DNA of 64,000 nt, taken from assembly GCA_030407005.1 (NCBI GenBank), contig JAUDYN010000002.1:2976001-3040000 (forward strand). The letters are read 5' to 3'. Positions 11,825 to 23,511 of this stretch are shown piece after piece. Position numbers and translations under genes: made by a program. Each line of letters begins with the position of its first letter. Within the stretch, counting starts at the first letter, position 1. Source of the DNA: Desarmillaria ectypa (Eukaryota; Basidiomycota; Agaricomycetes; Agaricales; Physalacriaceae). The notes beneath the pieces were generated by a model. The model was not told the origin of the DNA, searched no databases, and worked only from the letters and a program-made list of their open reading frames with translations.

Positions 11825-12422
11825 TAGATTTGGTTGGTGATGTTTTTCCCATCTATTTTCTTGTAAGTATATTATCCAAGAATTTCGGCATCTTGGTGCG
11901 TCTGTTGCTGTCATTTGACTGGCCACGCCGTTTACGTTGCTTAGGCCACACTCGCTATTGTTTCACTCGTGATGCAGATGCTGACGATCATGTAACTCTA
12001 AATTGTTATCCCCGGAACCGTTCTCTGAAAGACTTACAAAACTCGTTCTGGGGTTGATACTCTCATGAACTGAACCACCTGGTCCGGCTGTTGCTTGACT
12101 TTTGAGTTCACAACTTAGGCTTCAAATCCACATGCAACGCCACAGGGTTTTGAATGTCCTGATTCTACGTCAACTATCTATTCACCATCGAGACTATTGA
12201 CATTCCCATGGCTTTACACTATACGAAATATAGCTAGAGAACGCCATCTAGTTTCCCCTATCCTAGTATATGACTGGTATACGGCTCCGGTAGGTCCAAG
12301 GAGAAGTCGGAGTATCTAGTTCCGGGAGTATTAATGAAGACCGTCTGAAACGTTGACAGGCTGCGTACAAGTGCTTCAATGTGCAGATCTTGTACATGTT
12401 AGACTTTGAATTTGGGCCTGAT
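11825..12422. other. Intergenic between convergent CSM1 and asparaginase
   Basis: About 600 bp of 3' flank for both convergent genes. No conserved frame found. Confidence 0.5.
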
Positions 12423-14925
12423 CTATACGTTTACTCCGACGTCGTCCCATATCTCTTGGCATTTTCGGTCGTGAGCTCGAACGGCGTTCTTTGCCGCTGT
12501 CCTCGCAAAACTTTCATCCAAGCCGCCTAAGCTGGCCCCAGCCTGAATCAGGACTCCAACGACACCTCGGTGACCTTGTCTGGCAGCCTATGATTATTGA
12601 ATCATAAGTACACCGATGAAATCGCTGTTGAACATCACGTACATAGTATAGCGGTGTATGTCCCAGAGTATCCCGCAGATGAACTAGAGCACCCGACTGC
12701 AATAGCAGATTGACAGACTCAGCGTGGCCATTCAAAGCTGCTATATGCAACGGAGATCGACCAGAACCTGGCTCTAGCGAATTCACCAGCCCACCAGCTA
12801 CGTTACCATACTGGGGAGCATCTACTGATGGGGAGTCCGGGTCTGAGTAGCCTGATGGAGTAGATGACGAGTCCAAACAAAACCGGATGCTTGAAATGTC
12901 ATTTCTCGCAGCCGCGAGATGGATAAGGAATGGGAGCAGTACAGCCTCTGTCGAAGTAGCCTCAGCTGCAGTCCAAGACCAAGAGGCTGCCGCATCCTGA
13001 GATGCCTCATCTAGCGGCCCCGACAAGGTTACCTTTGGTGCGGGCGAAGCAGACTGTTCTGATAGCCGAACAAACTGGGACAGAAGTCCTTGGATTTTCT
13101 CAAAGTTCTGGTCAATGGTGGGTTGACTTGGAACAGCACCAGACAGTGGTCGGGTGAGCTCACCACGAAGTGGTGTACCCATGAGTTTTCTGACCTCTTC
13201 AGTGCTCAGCTCAGGCTTTGACAACAAATAGCTTAGTTTGGTCAAGGCACACTGCAGATTTCATTATTAGAATTGTAAGGGCATTCCGGTTTGAGTGGAC
13301 CAATCTTACTTCAGGCGTCATATCATGTCCGGGTACAACACCGGCTTGAAGAAGCGTTCTTCCAGTCTCATATGCGTCCGAAACCGTACCCTTTGCACAC
13401 TGCGAGATCGCAACAACGACGACCCCCCTTTCACAGGCTTCTTTCAGAGCAAGCATCAGATCTTTTCGTTGTGGGGCGTTCCCGGCTCCGAAAGACTCCA
13501 GAATAACTCCTCTGATGGGCGGCATGAAAAAGGCGCTAACGGTTGCAGCTGTAATTCCCGGGAACAGACGAAGTGTGGCTGTAGATGTGTGTGAACACTG
13601 TATAACGTGGTTCGGAAGAATTTAGGAACATACCGACGTGAGGGCTCATCTCTGCAAATGAGATAGTCAGAATATCTCACTGCATTGGCAAAGGGATGTA
13701 AGGGAAGCTCACGCTTATGAGCTCGGAAACGCCGTAGACTGGTTTGCCTGATGACATCGTTCCAGTTCACGATGATGTCGATGCCAACTTAGCTATAATA
13801 AACACCAGGCTTCTGATGTAATTTCTAATTCGTACCATTCACAAGCGGAGCAAAGTTGGGGCTATCGAAGGCGCTAAGATCGTATGAAGATATTTTTGAG
13901 ACCCTGTTTCCCCGAAACAGGGTATGATTGAAATACAGAGAACATTCTATTCTTTACAATTAGTGGGATATTCACATGAGGAGATTGAGAGTGGGTACCG
14001 GGAATAATATAATGTCCAGCGATGGTTAGCGCACCCATTAAGTTGTCTGTAGCATCATTTCGAAGCTGTGACAATGGTATTTGCGCGCCTGTGACGACCT
14101 GACATACCGTGTCAGCGGTTTTACATTGGGGCAGTCGAGCTTTACATACGACTGTCTTTCCCAAATCTTCCAGAAGAAAACTCAATGCGCTTGAAGTGTA
14201 TGCCATTGTATCGGTTCCATGGAGCACAACGAAGGCATCAAATGAGTAGTTGAGTTCGATTTCAGATGCTATACGTATCCAGTCTGGATCGCGGAAAATG
14301 TAGATAAGAATGGCCAGTTAAAAGCGTGAACGGAACGCTCGTCACCGTCAATCTCGATATTACTGCTGTCGAGCAAAGGGTTCCACTGAATAAAAGATGA
14401 TCGATTAGAAAATTTCCGGCTGTCCGTGAACTCTAAACGAACCTCTAGAATAGCATATCTGATGGACTTGCTGCCACTGCCTCCGGGAACTGCACTCCGT
14501 GGAGTGAAAAGGCTGGGAAGGTGAGCCTCGTATACGTTCTCAGAGACCTTGATGCTGTGTGCAAGCGCCGATGATTGATTTGAAGCCAGCCCGTATGACC
14601 TTCCGATGGGACGGGATGATCGCACGAGCAGAGTGGGCTGTTGAGGTGTCGAAGTAGTTGGCATGGTAGGCGTTGCACTTCCTCCAAGAGGACTAGAACT
14701 GCCACTTCCAGTGCTCCATTCTCGAAAGCCTTGCACGGACCCAGAATTAGAGAACAGAGAATTTTGGAGCGGGTCATGGAACCGCGTCTGGCTACGAAGC
14801 GTTTCGGTCAAAAAGTAAGGCTCCGGGACATATCCTCTGGATCCCACAAGCATCCCAATGGTGCCGCCGGTATATATCACAAGGACTCTAGATTCATCGG
14901 ATAGAATGGGAGTAGCTGTGTCCAT
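12423..14925 (-). CDS. L-asparaginase with C-terminal ankyrin repeats
   Basis: Ten exons (14925-14443, 14385-14346, 14283-14150, 14098-13999, 13946-13836, 13787-13713, 13651-13634, 13578-13310, 13251-12643, 12587-12423) sum to 667 residues in one frame. The catalytic threonines sit in YTGGTIGM (about residue 20) and LHGTDTMAYTSSAL, the two signatures of type I asparaginases. TGAQIPLSQLRNDATDN and RGNRVSKISSYDL follow, then the small domain (PIRGVILESFGAGNAP, VPGHDMTPE). The C-terminal part has ankyrin repeats (GRSPLHIAALNGHAESVNLLLQ, then AARQGHRGVVGVL). Reaction: L-asparagine to aspartate plus ammonia, probably cytosolic as no signal peptide is seen. The architecture matches animal ASPG and fungal cytosolic forms. 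A Ser/Thr-rich insert of about 90 residues lies between the two catalytic motifs. Exon 7 is only 18 nt. Confidence 0.93.
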
Positions 14926-15496
14926 CAGGGAGAAAAAGATGGTGATGGTTAAGAAAAGCGATAAGATAAAAACGATCCATTTAGATCATAAATCCAGTAG
15001 CGGCAGTTGCCGGTCCCCGATTCTTTCCTTTTGTACGAAGAAATTGGGCTGTATCTGAATTGTATCCGTTTTGTTGACTCGGTAGCTTTGGATGACTGCT
15101 CATTCAAGAAGAATTTAATAGGATACACCTTGATCAAATGTGGAAAAGTACTTGGTAGTGCAAAAAAGCTCACAGTTTGCACAATCTAAATCTCAGGATG
15201 ATATGTGCTCTTCATTCAAACTGCTTCAAAGTCCTAAGATTGTTCTCCCCCAAAGAGTACCCCCCCAAAAAAACTAAAGCGGGAGGACGGCTCACATCCG
15301 TCCTCAAGGGTCGGCACTGACTCAGCTTTGCTTGTACCTATTACACTATTTCCTTATATATTCTTTGCTACAGTATATTCACGACGCCTGAGAGTTGTTC
15401 TAGTTCTCTCGTGTGACGCTAAGCTTCTCTTCGCAAGTTCGACTCGTAGCGACGCTTGGCTTTCGGTAATCTGGTGTTACACTTTCTCCCATCGCC
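14926..15496. promoter_or_regulatory. Divergent intergenic region, asparaginase / TRP5
   Basis: 571 bp between divergent start codons. Short C- and A-runs lie near 15,260. No operator is recognised. Both neighbours act in amino-acid metabolism, so shared general amino-acid control is conceivable, but I did not find a convincing Gcn4-type site. Confidence 0.4.
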
Positions 15497-18153
15497 ATGG
15501 ATGCTCTCAAAAATGTTTTCGAGGCCAAGAAGGCTCAGGTTGGTCCTATTAGTTGCATCCTTTGCACATCCATTCATATTCCTGACAGGAATCACCTGCA
15601 TTTGTCACTTTTGTAACGGCCGGATATCCCACGAAAGATGCGACGGTCCCCATTATGTTTGCTATGCAGAACGGAGGCGCAGATATCATCGAGCTGGGAA
15701 TGCCTTTCTCGGATCCCATTGCTGACGGTCCTGTCATCCAAGAAAGCAACACGGTACGACCAGGCTGGCGTGGGAGTGCTCACGATACTCATTTTCCGTA
15801 GGTTGCACTGAAGAATGGCATGGACTATGCGACAGTCTTGGGTCAGCTTCGCGAGGCAAGGAGCAAGGGACTTGCCGTCCCCGTCATTCTCATGGGTGCG
15901 AAACACATAGCCAAACGACAGCATAGGCACTGACAGTGGACTAGGCTACTACAACCCGTTGTTGGCGTATGGCGAGGACAAGGCCATACAAGATGCAAGC
16001 GAGGCTGGAGCTAATGGCTTCATTATGGTCGACCTTCCCCCCGAAGAAGCCATCACGTTCAGAGAAAAGTGTACAAAAGCAAAGTGCGTACATGAGTCAT
16101 ACTCAGGGTACTTTTTGATGACGCCGGACATAGTTTATCATATGTTCCTCTCATTGCTCCTTCGACCACGCTATCTCGAATAAAATTCCTCGCGTCAATT
16201 GCCGACAGTTTTATTTATGTCGTGTCCAAAGTCAGTTCATCTAATTTTTCATTTCGACATCGCGCTCATTATTCTTTAGATGGGTACAACTGGATCATCC
16301 GACAAGGTAGTAATAAACACTGAGCTCCCAGATATCATTGCTCGTGTCCGGGAACATGCGACCGTTGCCATCGCTGTCGGCTTTGGTGTATCCAATCGCA
16401 GTCACTTTGATTATGTTGCCGATGCCGGTGCAGACGGAGTTGTCATTGGCAGTCGGATCGTCAATGTTATTAAAAACGCCCCTGCAGATAAAGTTTTCCA
16501 CAGTGTTGAGGCCTTCTGCAGTGAAATCACTCTGAAGGGTCAGCCTCCTAAAGCTAGATCTCCTCTTCCAGCTCGGTCGCCAGCGCCTGTGACAAACGGC
16601 AAGAAGGCTGCCTCGAAGGTCTCTTCGGCATCGGATTTACCCGCGCGATTTGGTCAATTCGGCGGTCAGTATGTCCCAGAGTCCCTGGTCAATTGTTTGG
16701 CAGAACTCGAGGAAGCCCACAAATCTGCTATGAACGACCCGGAGTTCTTGAAGGAATTCCAAAGCTATTATGAATATATCAATAGACCTTCAGGGCTTTA
16801 TCTAGCAGAAAATTTGACCAAACACGCCGGTGGCGCTAACATCTGGCTCAAGCGCGAAGATTTGTAGGCGAATTATCTTCCGTTTGTATTCCTAGGCTGA
16901 CATTTTCAATGCAGAAACCACACGGGATCTCACAAAATCAACAACGCGATTGGTCAAGTAAATTGTTTTCCCCGCATCCTTGGTTCAATTTGCTGATCTC
17001 GGAAAAACAGATTCTCCTAGCTCGCCGCATTGGCAAGACACGTATTATCGCCGAAACGGGTGCAGGTCAGCATGGTGTCGCAACAGCAACGGTTTGCGCC
17101 AAATTTGGCTTGGAATGCATTATCTACATGGGAGCTGAGGATGTCCGACGCCAAGCGCTCAATGTTTTCCGTATTGAGATGCTCGGAGGCAAGGTGCGCC
17201 CGTTCCTAACAGACAGCTATCATTCATTGCAATTAAACCTCACAATTCAAAGGTCATCCCTGTCCACTCTGGGTCATGCACCCTCAAAGACGCCGTAAAT
17301 GATGCTATGCGGGACTGGGTATCTAATGTATCCACGACGCACTATCTCGTAGGATCTGTTATCGGTCCACACCCCTTCCCCACGATCGTTCGTGATTTCC
17401 AAAAGATTATAGGAGAGGAAATCAAAGTCCAACTGAAGGAGAAGCGAGGTAAGCTTCCTGATGTCGTCGTGGCATGTGTTGGCGGGGGAAGTAACTCTAT
17501 CGGAACTTTCTACGACTTCATTGGCGACAAAAGTGTTAGAATGGTTGGTGTTGAGGCTGGTGGCGAGGGTGGGTTGTTTTTATTGCTTCATATATCCCAT
17601 TTGAACGCCTTTTAGGCATCGACGGTGACCGACACAGCGCTACGCTTTCTAAGGGTCAGCCTGGTGTCCTCCATGGCGTGCGGACGTACATTTTGCAGTC
17701 CCCGGACGGCCAGATTATCGAGACGCATTCTATCAGTGCAGGACTAGATTATCCTGGGGTAGGGCCCGAACATGCCTGGTTAAAAGACTCTGGTAGGGCA
17801 GAGTATGTCGTCGCTACAGATGAAGAGGCATTGAGAGGGTTCAGAATGCTCACACAACTGGAGGGCATAATTCCGGGTGAATATTCTTCAAATCATGGAG
17901 ATATCGAGACTGATGTTCACATCTCTTTCAGCATTGGAGTCGTCGCATGCCATCTGGGAAGGTGTCCGTATGGCAAAAACGATGCCCAAAGATTCTGATA
18001 TTGTCATTGTAAGGATTAAGCATCATAAATGACTTTTTCTCTAATTTCGTCCATCTGCAGTGTCTTTCTGGTAGAGGTGACAAAGATGTAGAGCAGATCT
18101 CCGAGCTTCTTCCCAAATGGGCGGATATCCTTGACTGGCATGTCAGCAAATAG
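15497..18153 (+). CDS. TRP5: Tryptophan synthase, fused alpha-beta enzyme
   Basis: Twelve exons (15497-15538, 15589-15753, 15802-15895, 15945-16083, 16134-16230, 16280-16863, 16915-16957, 17011-17193, 17253-17568, 17616-17876, 17932-18008, 18061-18153) give 697 residues, the usual size of fungal TRP5. The alpha TIM-barrel comes first: [24 protein letters not shown] with the catalytic Glu and Asp, [11 protein letters not shown], then MGTTG and AVGFGVS. A linker with Ala/Pro leads to the beta part: [29 protein letters not shown] with the PLP lysine in [18 protein letters not shown], and the phosphate-binding [10 protein letters not shown]. It converts indole-3-glycerol phosphate plus serine to tryptophan in the cytosol. 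All introns are 47-59 nt GT-AG. Its stop faces the ADE4 stop 145 bp away. Confidence 0.97.
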
Positions 18154-18298
18154 AAACGTAGATGCAATGTTATAGTAGCTGTACTTTATTCCTAGGGATG
18201 GTCTAGCTCTCTAAGACAACATACACACCGGCGAAACAAAACAACAATAGCACAGTAATAAGATTACTTCTAAGAAATGCACCACTGATCCGCATCCA

Positions 18299-20259
18299 TT
18301 AATTACTTTGCCATGTATTGTGCAATCCCACCGTATCATCCGCCCCGTTCACCGGTCCACTCGACATTATCGTGACATCCTCCCGCCTCGAGTCATTGAT
18401 CCCATTGAGCTTGGCCTTCCCTCGCACGTTATCCGCACGCTGGCCTTCCAAAGCGGCAAGATACAGCTCATCGACACCGCCCGTAACGTACTCACCCGTG
18501 AAAACAGAACAGTCAAACGCTGATATATGAGGATTGAACTGCCGCACGGATGATATCAGGTCGGGTAGGGTTTGGAAAATCACAAGATCAGCGCCAATGG
18601 CCGAGGCTATTGAGCTAGTGTCACGTCCGTATGCGACGAGTTCAGTCCGAGATGGCATATCAATGCCATAGACATTGGGATATCTATGATGCGTGCGCGT
18701 GCAACCTTGAGATGGCTGCACCGGAGACTAGAAGATGGACATACCTAATGGGAGGGGCACAGCTGGCCATTACAACCTTCTTCGCGCCGACATCTTTGGC
18801 CATTTGAATGATCTCCTTTGACGTGGTACCGCGAACGATGGAGTCTAGGTATTAGACTGAGAAAGGATACGAGGATAGAACACAAGACTCACCATCGACC
18901 AGCAGAATATTTTTTCCCGAGAACTCGAGCGCCATGGCGTTAAGCTTCCTTCGAACATTCTTCTTGCGCATCTGCTGTCCGGGCATAATGAAAGTTCGGC
19001 CGACATAACGATTTTTGATGAAGCCCTCGCGGTAAGGCAGTTGCAGTTTTTGTGCAAGGTTCAAGGCTGCGACCCGGGATGTATCGGGTACCTGAGAAGA
19101 ACGCGTTAACATAATATTTGCACTTGCGTGGAAGCTGTTCTTACCGGAATAACGACATCAACGGAAAGGTTCTGCTCGGCTAATACGCGCTTGACTTCAT
19201 CAGCAAGCGCGTCTCCCATGGCCATTCGACTTCGGTAAACGCTGATTCCATCTAATACGGAATCAGGACGCGCAAAGTAGACGTATTCGAAGATATCCGG
19301 TGCGAAATCCGCGGGTGGAGCTACCTGGCGCCGAGATACACTTTCGCGCGTGATAATTACGGCCTCACCTTGAGCCAAAACTGAGAGAAGAGCAAAGAGG
19401 GAAGAGAACATATATACCAGGCTTTACGTCTTCCCATTCGCTAAAACCACTGGCATCGGCAACAACGCTCTCACTGGCAAAGAGGTAGTCCTTTCCTTGC
19501 GTAGTGGCTGATCTTCTGACAGCCATGCCGACGGGCCTAATTCCGTTCGGGTCTCGGAAGGCGATTATTCCAAACCCAGCAAGCATAGCGACGCATGCGT
19601 ACGCCCCTTTGCACTGTTTCATCAACCCACCAATTGCAGTGAATATATCCTCTTCATTGATACGGAACTTGCCCGTTTGTTGCAAGTTATTAGCGAAGAT
19701 GTTGAGAAGGAGCTCCGAATCCGAGGAGGTGTTAATATGGCGATGCGCAGTAGCGTCTAAGAACTGTAGAAGAGACGCAGTGTTGATAAGATTCCCATTC
19801 TACAAGCACGGTCAGGGAAAAGTAGCAGAAGAATTGCGAGAAAGTCCGTACATGTGCAAAAACTATTCCATATGGTGAATTCACATAGAACGGTTGAGCC
19901 TCCGCATTATTGAAGCTTCCAGCAGTCGGATATCGCACTATAAGATAAATTAGATCTACCGCAGACAAGCGAAGGCTACGCACCATGTCCTACACCCATG
20001 CCTCCAACCAAACGCTGTATGGCCTTCTCGTCGAAAATATCCCGGACCATACCATTCGCCTTGCACTGATAAAAGCGACCTTTCGGTCCACACGTAACTA
20101 TTCCACATGCATCTTGTCCTCGATGCTGCAGCAGCGAGAGGCCCTCGCTGACCTCCGCCGCAGCGTCGGTATTGGGATCATGAAGAAGAAGACCAAGAAT
20201 ACCGCACACTGGAAACAAAGATGAGTGGAATCAAGAAACTAAAAAGGGACGGACGAACT
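18299..20259 (-). CDS. ADE4: Amidophosphoribosyltransferase (first step of purine synthesis)
   Basis: Coding exons: base 20259 (the A of ATG), then 20208-19984, 19937-19852, 19799-19418, 19368-19145, 19091-18893, 18844-18745, 18683-18299; 533 residues. The mature enzyme must begin with Cys2 as glutaminase nucleophile (MCGILGLLL). In genomic sequence TGCGGT is preceded by ...CCAG|TG, and an ATG appears only when a 50 nt intron (20258-20209, GTTCGT...TTCCAG) is removed. The start codon is thus split A|TG. The glutaminase domain ([23 protein letters not shown]) is followed by the phosphoribosyltransferase domain with the PRPP motif [12 protein letters not shown]. It makes 5-phosphoribosylamine from PRPP and glutamine. 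A separate upstream ATG at 20308 opens an overlapping reading frame. Confidence 0.95.
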
Positions 20260-20520
20260 TGGGGACGAATTGGATGGATCGACGATGAACGTGCTTTGCA
20301 ACGTCCATTTTTTTTTGAGGGTACACTCGAAACGTAAATTGAAAAACGTGAACCAGGTTACATCAGCAGCATTAAAAGTTTAATCCGTGTCACGGGCCGC
20401 CTCCTCCGCCGGCCGACGCCTCCGATAGTCTAAGTCTCACACAAGATGCTTGGAAGGGACGATTTTACGATTTTTTTTTCAAATACAGGGAAGTTAGAGG
20501 GAAAATGACATTGACGGACG

Positions 20521-21447
20521 CTATGATATATATCTAGAATTAAGTATCTGTATGACTCTTTGGTCTTCTGACATACGATGATGACCGCGCTGGGAAGAGC
20601 CAGATACGACTCCCATGTTATACCCCCCTACTGCAGAATGAAGTGGCGGCAGCGCCGAATGCCCCAAAGTCTCCGCGGCACCATCATCTCCTTTCCTGGC
20701 CTTCCCACTCTGGTAAATCCGCGGCGGAACGATAATGTTTCGCAGAATCGCGTCTGCATCGACAGTCGGTATTGTCGGAAGGTCGGCATACGTGAAATAG
20801 GCAGTGAGATGCCATTTGCGTGGTGTACTTGTTGGTGAAAGTTGCACCCAAGCAGAATATGCCTGCTTAATTAAACCGGGATGATTTCCGCCACTGCGAT
20901 CTTGATGGAGAAGTGCTGACGATGAGGGAATCGTGCGAGATACGCCATCAACAAATCTGAAAGCGGGTGGTGACCTATTCCAAAATGTTAGTAAGTCGTA
21001 TATGGCCTCACCCCAGGACTATCAGTACCGTGTAGAAGTGGATGCCTCGCCGCCATGCGCTGAGGGAAGTTTCTCGTCATAAAATAAGTATGGCTGCAAG
21101 GATTATCGATCAGCAACGTGATTGACGATGCATCGGCGAGGTCCAGACACACTTCACGCATACGGGACTGCCCCCAAAGGCGTCCGTCTATCGGAGGGGG
21201 GGGGGTCAAAAGGCGTCACGGTCCTGGAGGATATCGATGTTGACTTACCAGTCCAACGTTTGAGTCCTGATTCGTCATCGTGCTCTTCCCAAACGAACAC
21301 GGCACCAGAACGTACTGACACGGACCTCTCAGCCTCGTTAAGACGTCTAGTAACTGGCTTAAGAAAGCCTTGCCTAACGGCTTCAAAGATGATATGGGCG
21401 TCGCGCGTGTCGCGGAGGTGAAGACGGGGGTGGGTAGCCTGCTGCAT
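20521..21447 (-). CDS. Gti1/Pac2 (WOPR) family transcription regulator, short form
   Basis: Four exons (21447-21249, 21187-21153, 21093-21029, 20974-20521) give 250 residues. The start is MQQATHPRLHLRD. WOPR box part a: HIIFEAVRQGFLKPVTRRLNEAE, SVRSGAVFVWEE, KRWTDGRLWGQSRMRE, PYLFYDEKLP. WOPR box part b: GLIKQAYSA, then KWHLTAYFTYADLPTIPTVD. These are the DNA-binding blocks of Wor1/Ryp1/Pac2 proteins, nuclear regulators of morphology and development. At 250 residues it is little more than the WOPR box; the long low-complexity tail of Wor1/Ryp1 is absent. The first intron (21248-21188) carries a run of 11 G on the plus strand. The upstream space to elongin A (782 bp) is long for this core region, as expected of a regulated gene. 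Confidence 0.85.
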
Positions 21448-22229
21448 TGAAGGCAAATGAGGAAAAGACAAAGGCACGAGAATAGCCTTTTAAATCGCGA
21501 TGTAGATGCTGGCAGGCGATCAAGACGCAACCAGAGCAGCGAGGATAGGGGAAAACACAGCGCGCGTGTCATATATATATGTGATATCCCCATTGTGGGT
21601 AATAAAATAAATAAATGAGTTGCAGAATGCCACATTTGAAGGGTCAACTACCGGCTTCACAAATGACATTGACGCGCGAAAGTGTGGGTAAAGCCGACGA
21701 CGAAAGTGTGAGAGAAGTTAGTCATGCTCGTAACGTTTGAAAAGACGAGATGAGTAAAAATAAAGTCTACCATTGATCTGGAACTGGACTGGCACCTTGA
21801 TGACCAATGGAATGGCACTGAATTCAGGACCGGGATCGTCCAAGGAGAAAATCATGTAGCCTTATAGACATCGAGCCTAATCCTGAGAATCCCGGAGGTA
21901 CGGGCCTTCCGAGAGATAAAGAGATATATACGTGGTGCAAGAGATTAAATATTTGTCGTGGCGTAGGCATCCGAAGGACAAGAAACCGACAGATCCGGGA
22001 GGGGCCAATGGGTGTTCCACGAGGAGCATCCATACCATATAATATGGTGGGAAGCAAAAGAGCACTGAGAACTACCAAATTTAGCACCGGCATACGGCGG
22101 CATTTCGCGTAACGTGGCTCAGCACCGTCTGCCACTAACCATCATCAGTGCCCTTCTTGTTTTCCAACAGCTCTTTGAAAGTATCTTTTGGGAGCTGTTG
22201 TTCGTGAATCATATACTACCATCGCTGGA
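21448..22229. promoter_or_regulatory. Divergent intergenic region, WOPR regulator / elongin A
   Basis: 782 bp between divergent starts. A short TA-repeat lies near 21,570. I recognise no factor sites. Confidence 0.4.
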
Positions 22230-23511
22230 ATGGCTGCCGACTTCACTTCAGCAACCAAGATTCCAGCATTGGTTGCCTACTGCCAACGAGGTGGGATTAT
22301 TCATATAGTTCTGGCTGGACTGGTTGTGACTTTTGTTCCATTCTATCAGTTGCCGGGAAACACGCTGAGTGTCAGCCAATGTCTATAGCTATTCCCAATT
22401 GCTTCTTGACATTCATTTCTTATCAGTCATCCCCACACTTGGCCAAGAACTTAGTCTTCGTTATGATCTAGTCAAACCCATTCTCCAGCACTGCGAGCCA
22501 CACGACCTTCTGCGGCTTGAACGAGGCTCAACGGTGAGTCGCATGCCTCGCTGTGACGGACCTTTTTCATTTCTCTTCAGAGGCTCCAGCACAATACCCA
22601 AGGCAAGTGATTATCATCGCTTCTTTGTCTGCCGACTAACATGGTATATGATCCAGAATTATGGAAGATCCTTTCTATCAAAAAGTATAGTATTCAGCTC
22701 CAGGGCTATCTCTCAGGGGAAGCACCAGAACCAGAGTCCTGGAGAGATCATTACTTCGTACGTTCTTCGATGATACCCATATGCTACCCGTGTTTTCTGA
22801 TTCTTTGATTAAGGTTCTCCAGAAAGCCGAAGCGAAGCATCTAGAAGAAGTGGGATCACGCCTGCGCTCTCAACGACTCGAGCACCAACAACAAAAGAAG
22901 GAGCGTGAGGTCAAGATCACGGACCGAATTCCACCACAGAAGCGTCTTCGACCATGTAAGTCGATCGTGACGTTTATATAATGTACCCACTCTTATTCCT
23001 GTCGCTCCCAGGGTCAGGGCCCAGTCAACCCAAGACCTTGATGCAGAAGACCTACTCCGAAGCCTCAAAACTACACAAAACTGTGCACAATGCCAGGTTC
23101 ACGGCCAAGGGCAAACCTATTTCAAAACCCCCTAGCGTTCCTCTACTACCGACGCCTTCCCCCAACTATGCAAGTCGAGTGACGGTCACCACTGTGAAGC
23201 ACCGACAGCCTACCTCCCCCTCGCCAAGTAGTACAGGTCCGAACTCCCGGTCTTCTACGACTACATCATCATCAATATCTTCCAGCGAATCCACGACTTA
23301 TTTACCATCTCTTTCTCCTTGTAAACTCTCACCTGATAATTGTCGGCCGTCTCCGTTATTTGCAGGAAAGAAACCCGAGAATGTTCAAGGATCTGCACTG
23401 CTCAATCAGACGTCGCCGTCACCTGGGCCACGGCCGAAGAAGAATCCCATGACCTCCATGTTCATGCCTAAAGATCGAGCTTACTCGCAACGTCCAAGGA
23501 TCTCCAGATAG
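22230..23511 (+). CDS. ELA1: Elongin A (RNA polymerase II elongation factor SIII subunit)
   Basis: Seven exons (22230-22290, 22350-22370, 22427-22533, 22581-22602, 22657-22757, 22814-22955, 23012-23511) give 317 residues. Two exons are only 21 and 22 nt. The N-terminus MAADFTSATKIPALVAYCQR and GQELSLRYDLVKPIL fit the elongin A domain, followed by an F-box-like stretch (LLRLER...ELWKIL) and SWRDHYF. A charged helix (KAEAKHLEEVGSRLRSQRL) and QPKTLMQKTYSEASKLHKT then precede a Ser/Pro-rich tail. By family it binds elongin C and serves as substrate receptor for a cullin ligase acting on stalled RNA polymerase II. The intron at 22603-22656 begins GCAAGT, so it is GC-AG; without it the frame breaks. 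Confidence 0.82.
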
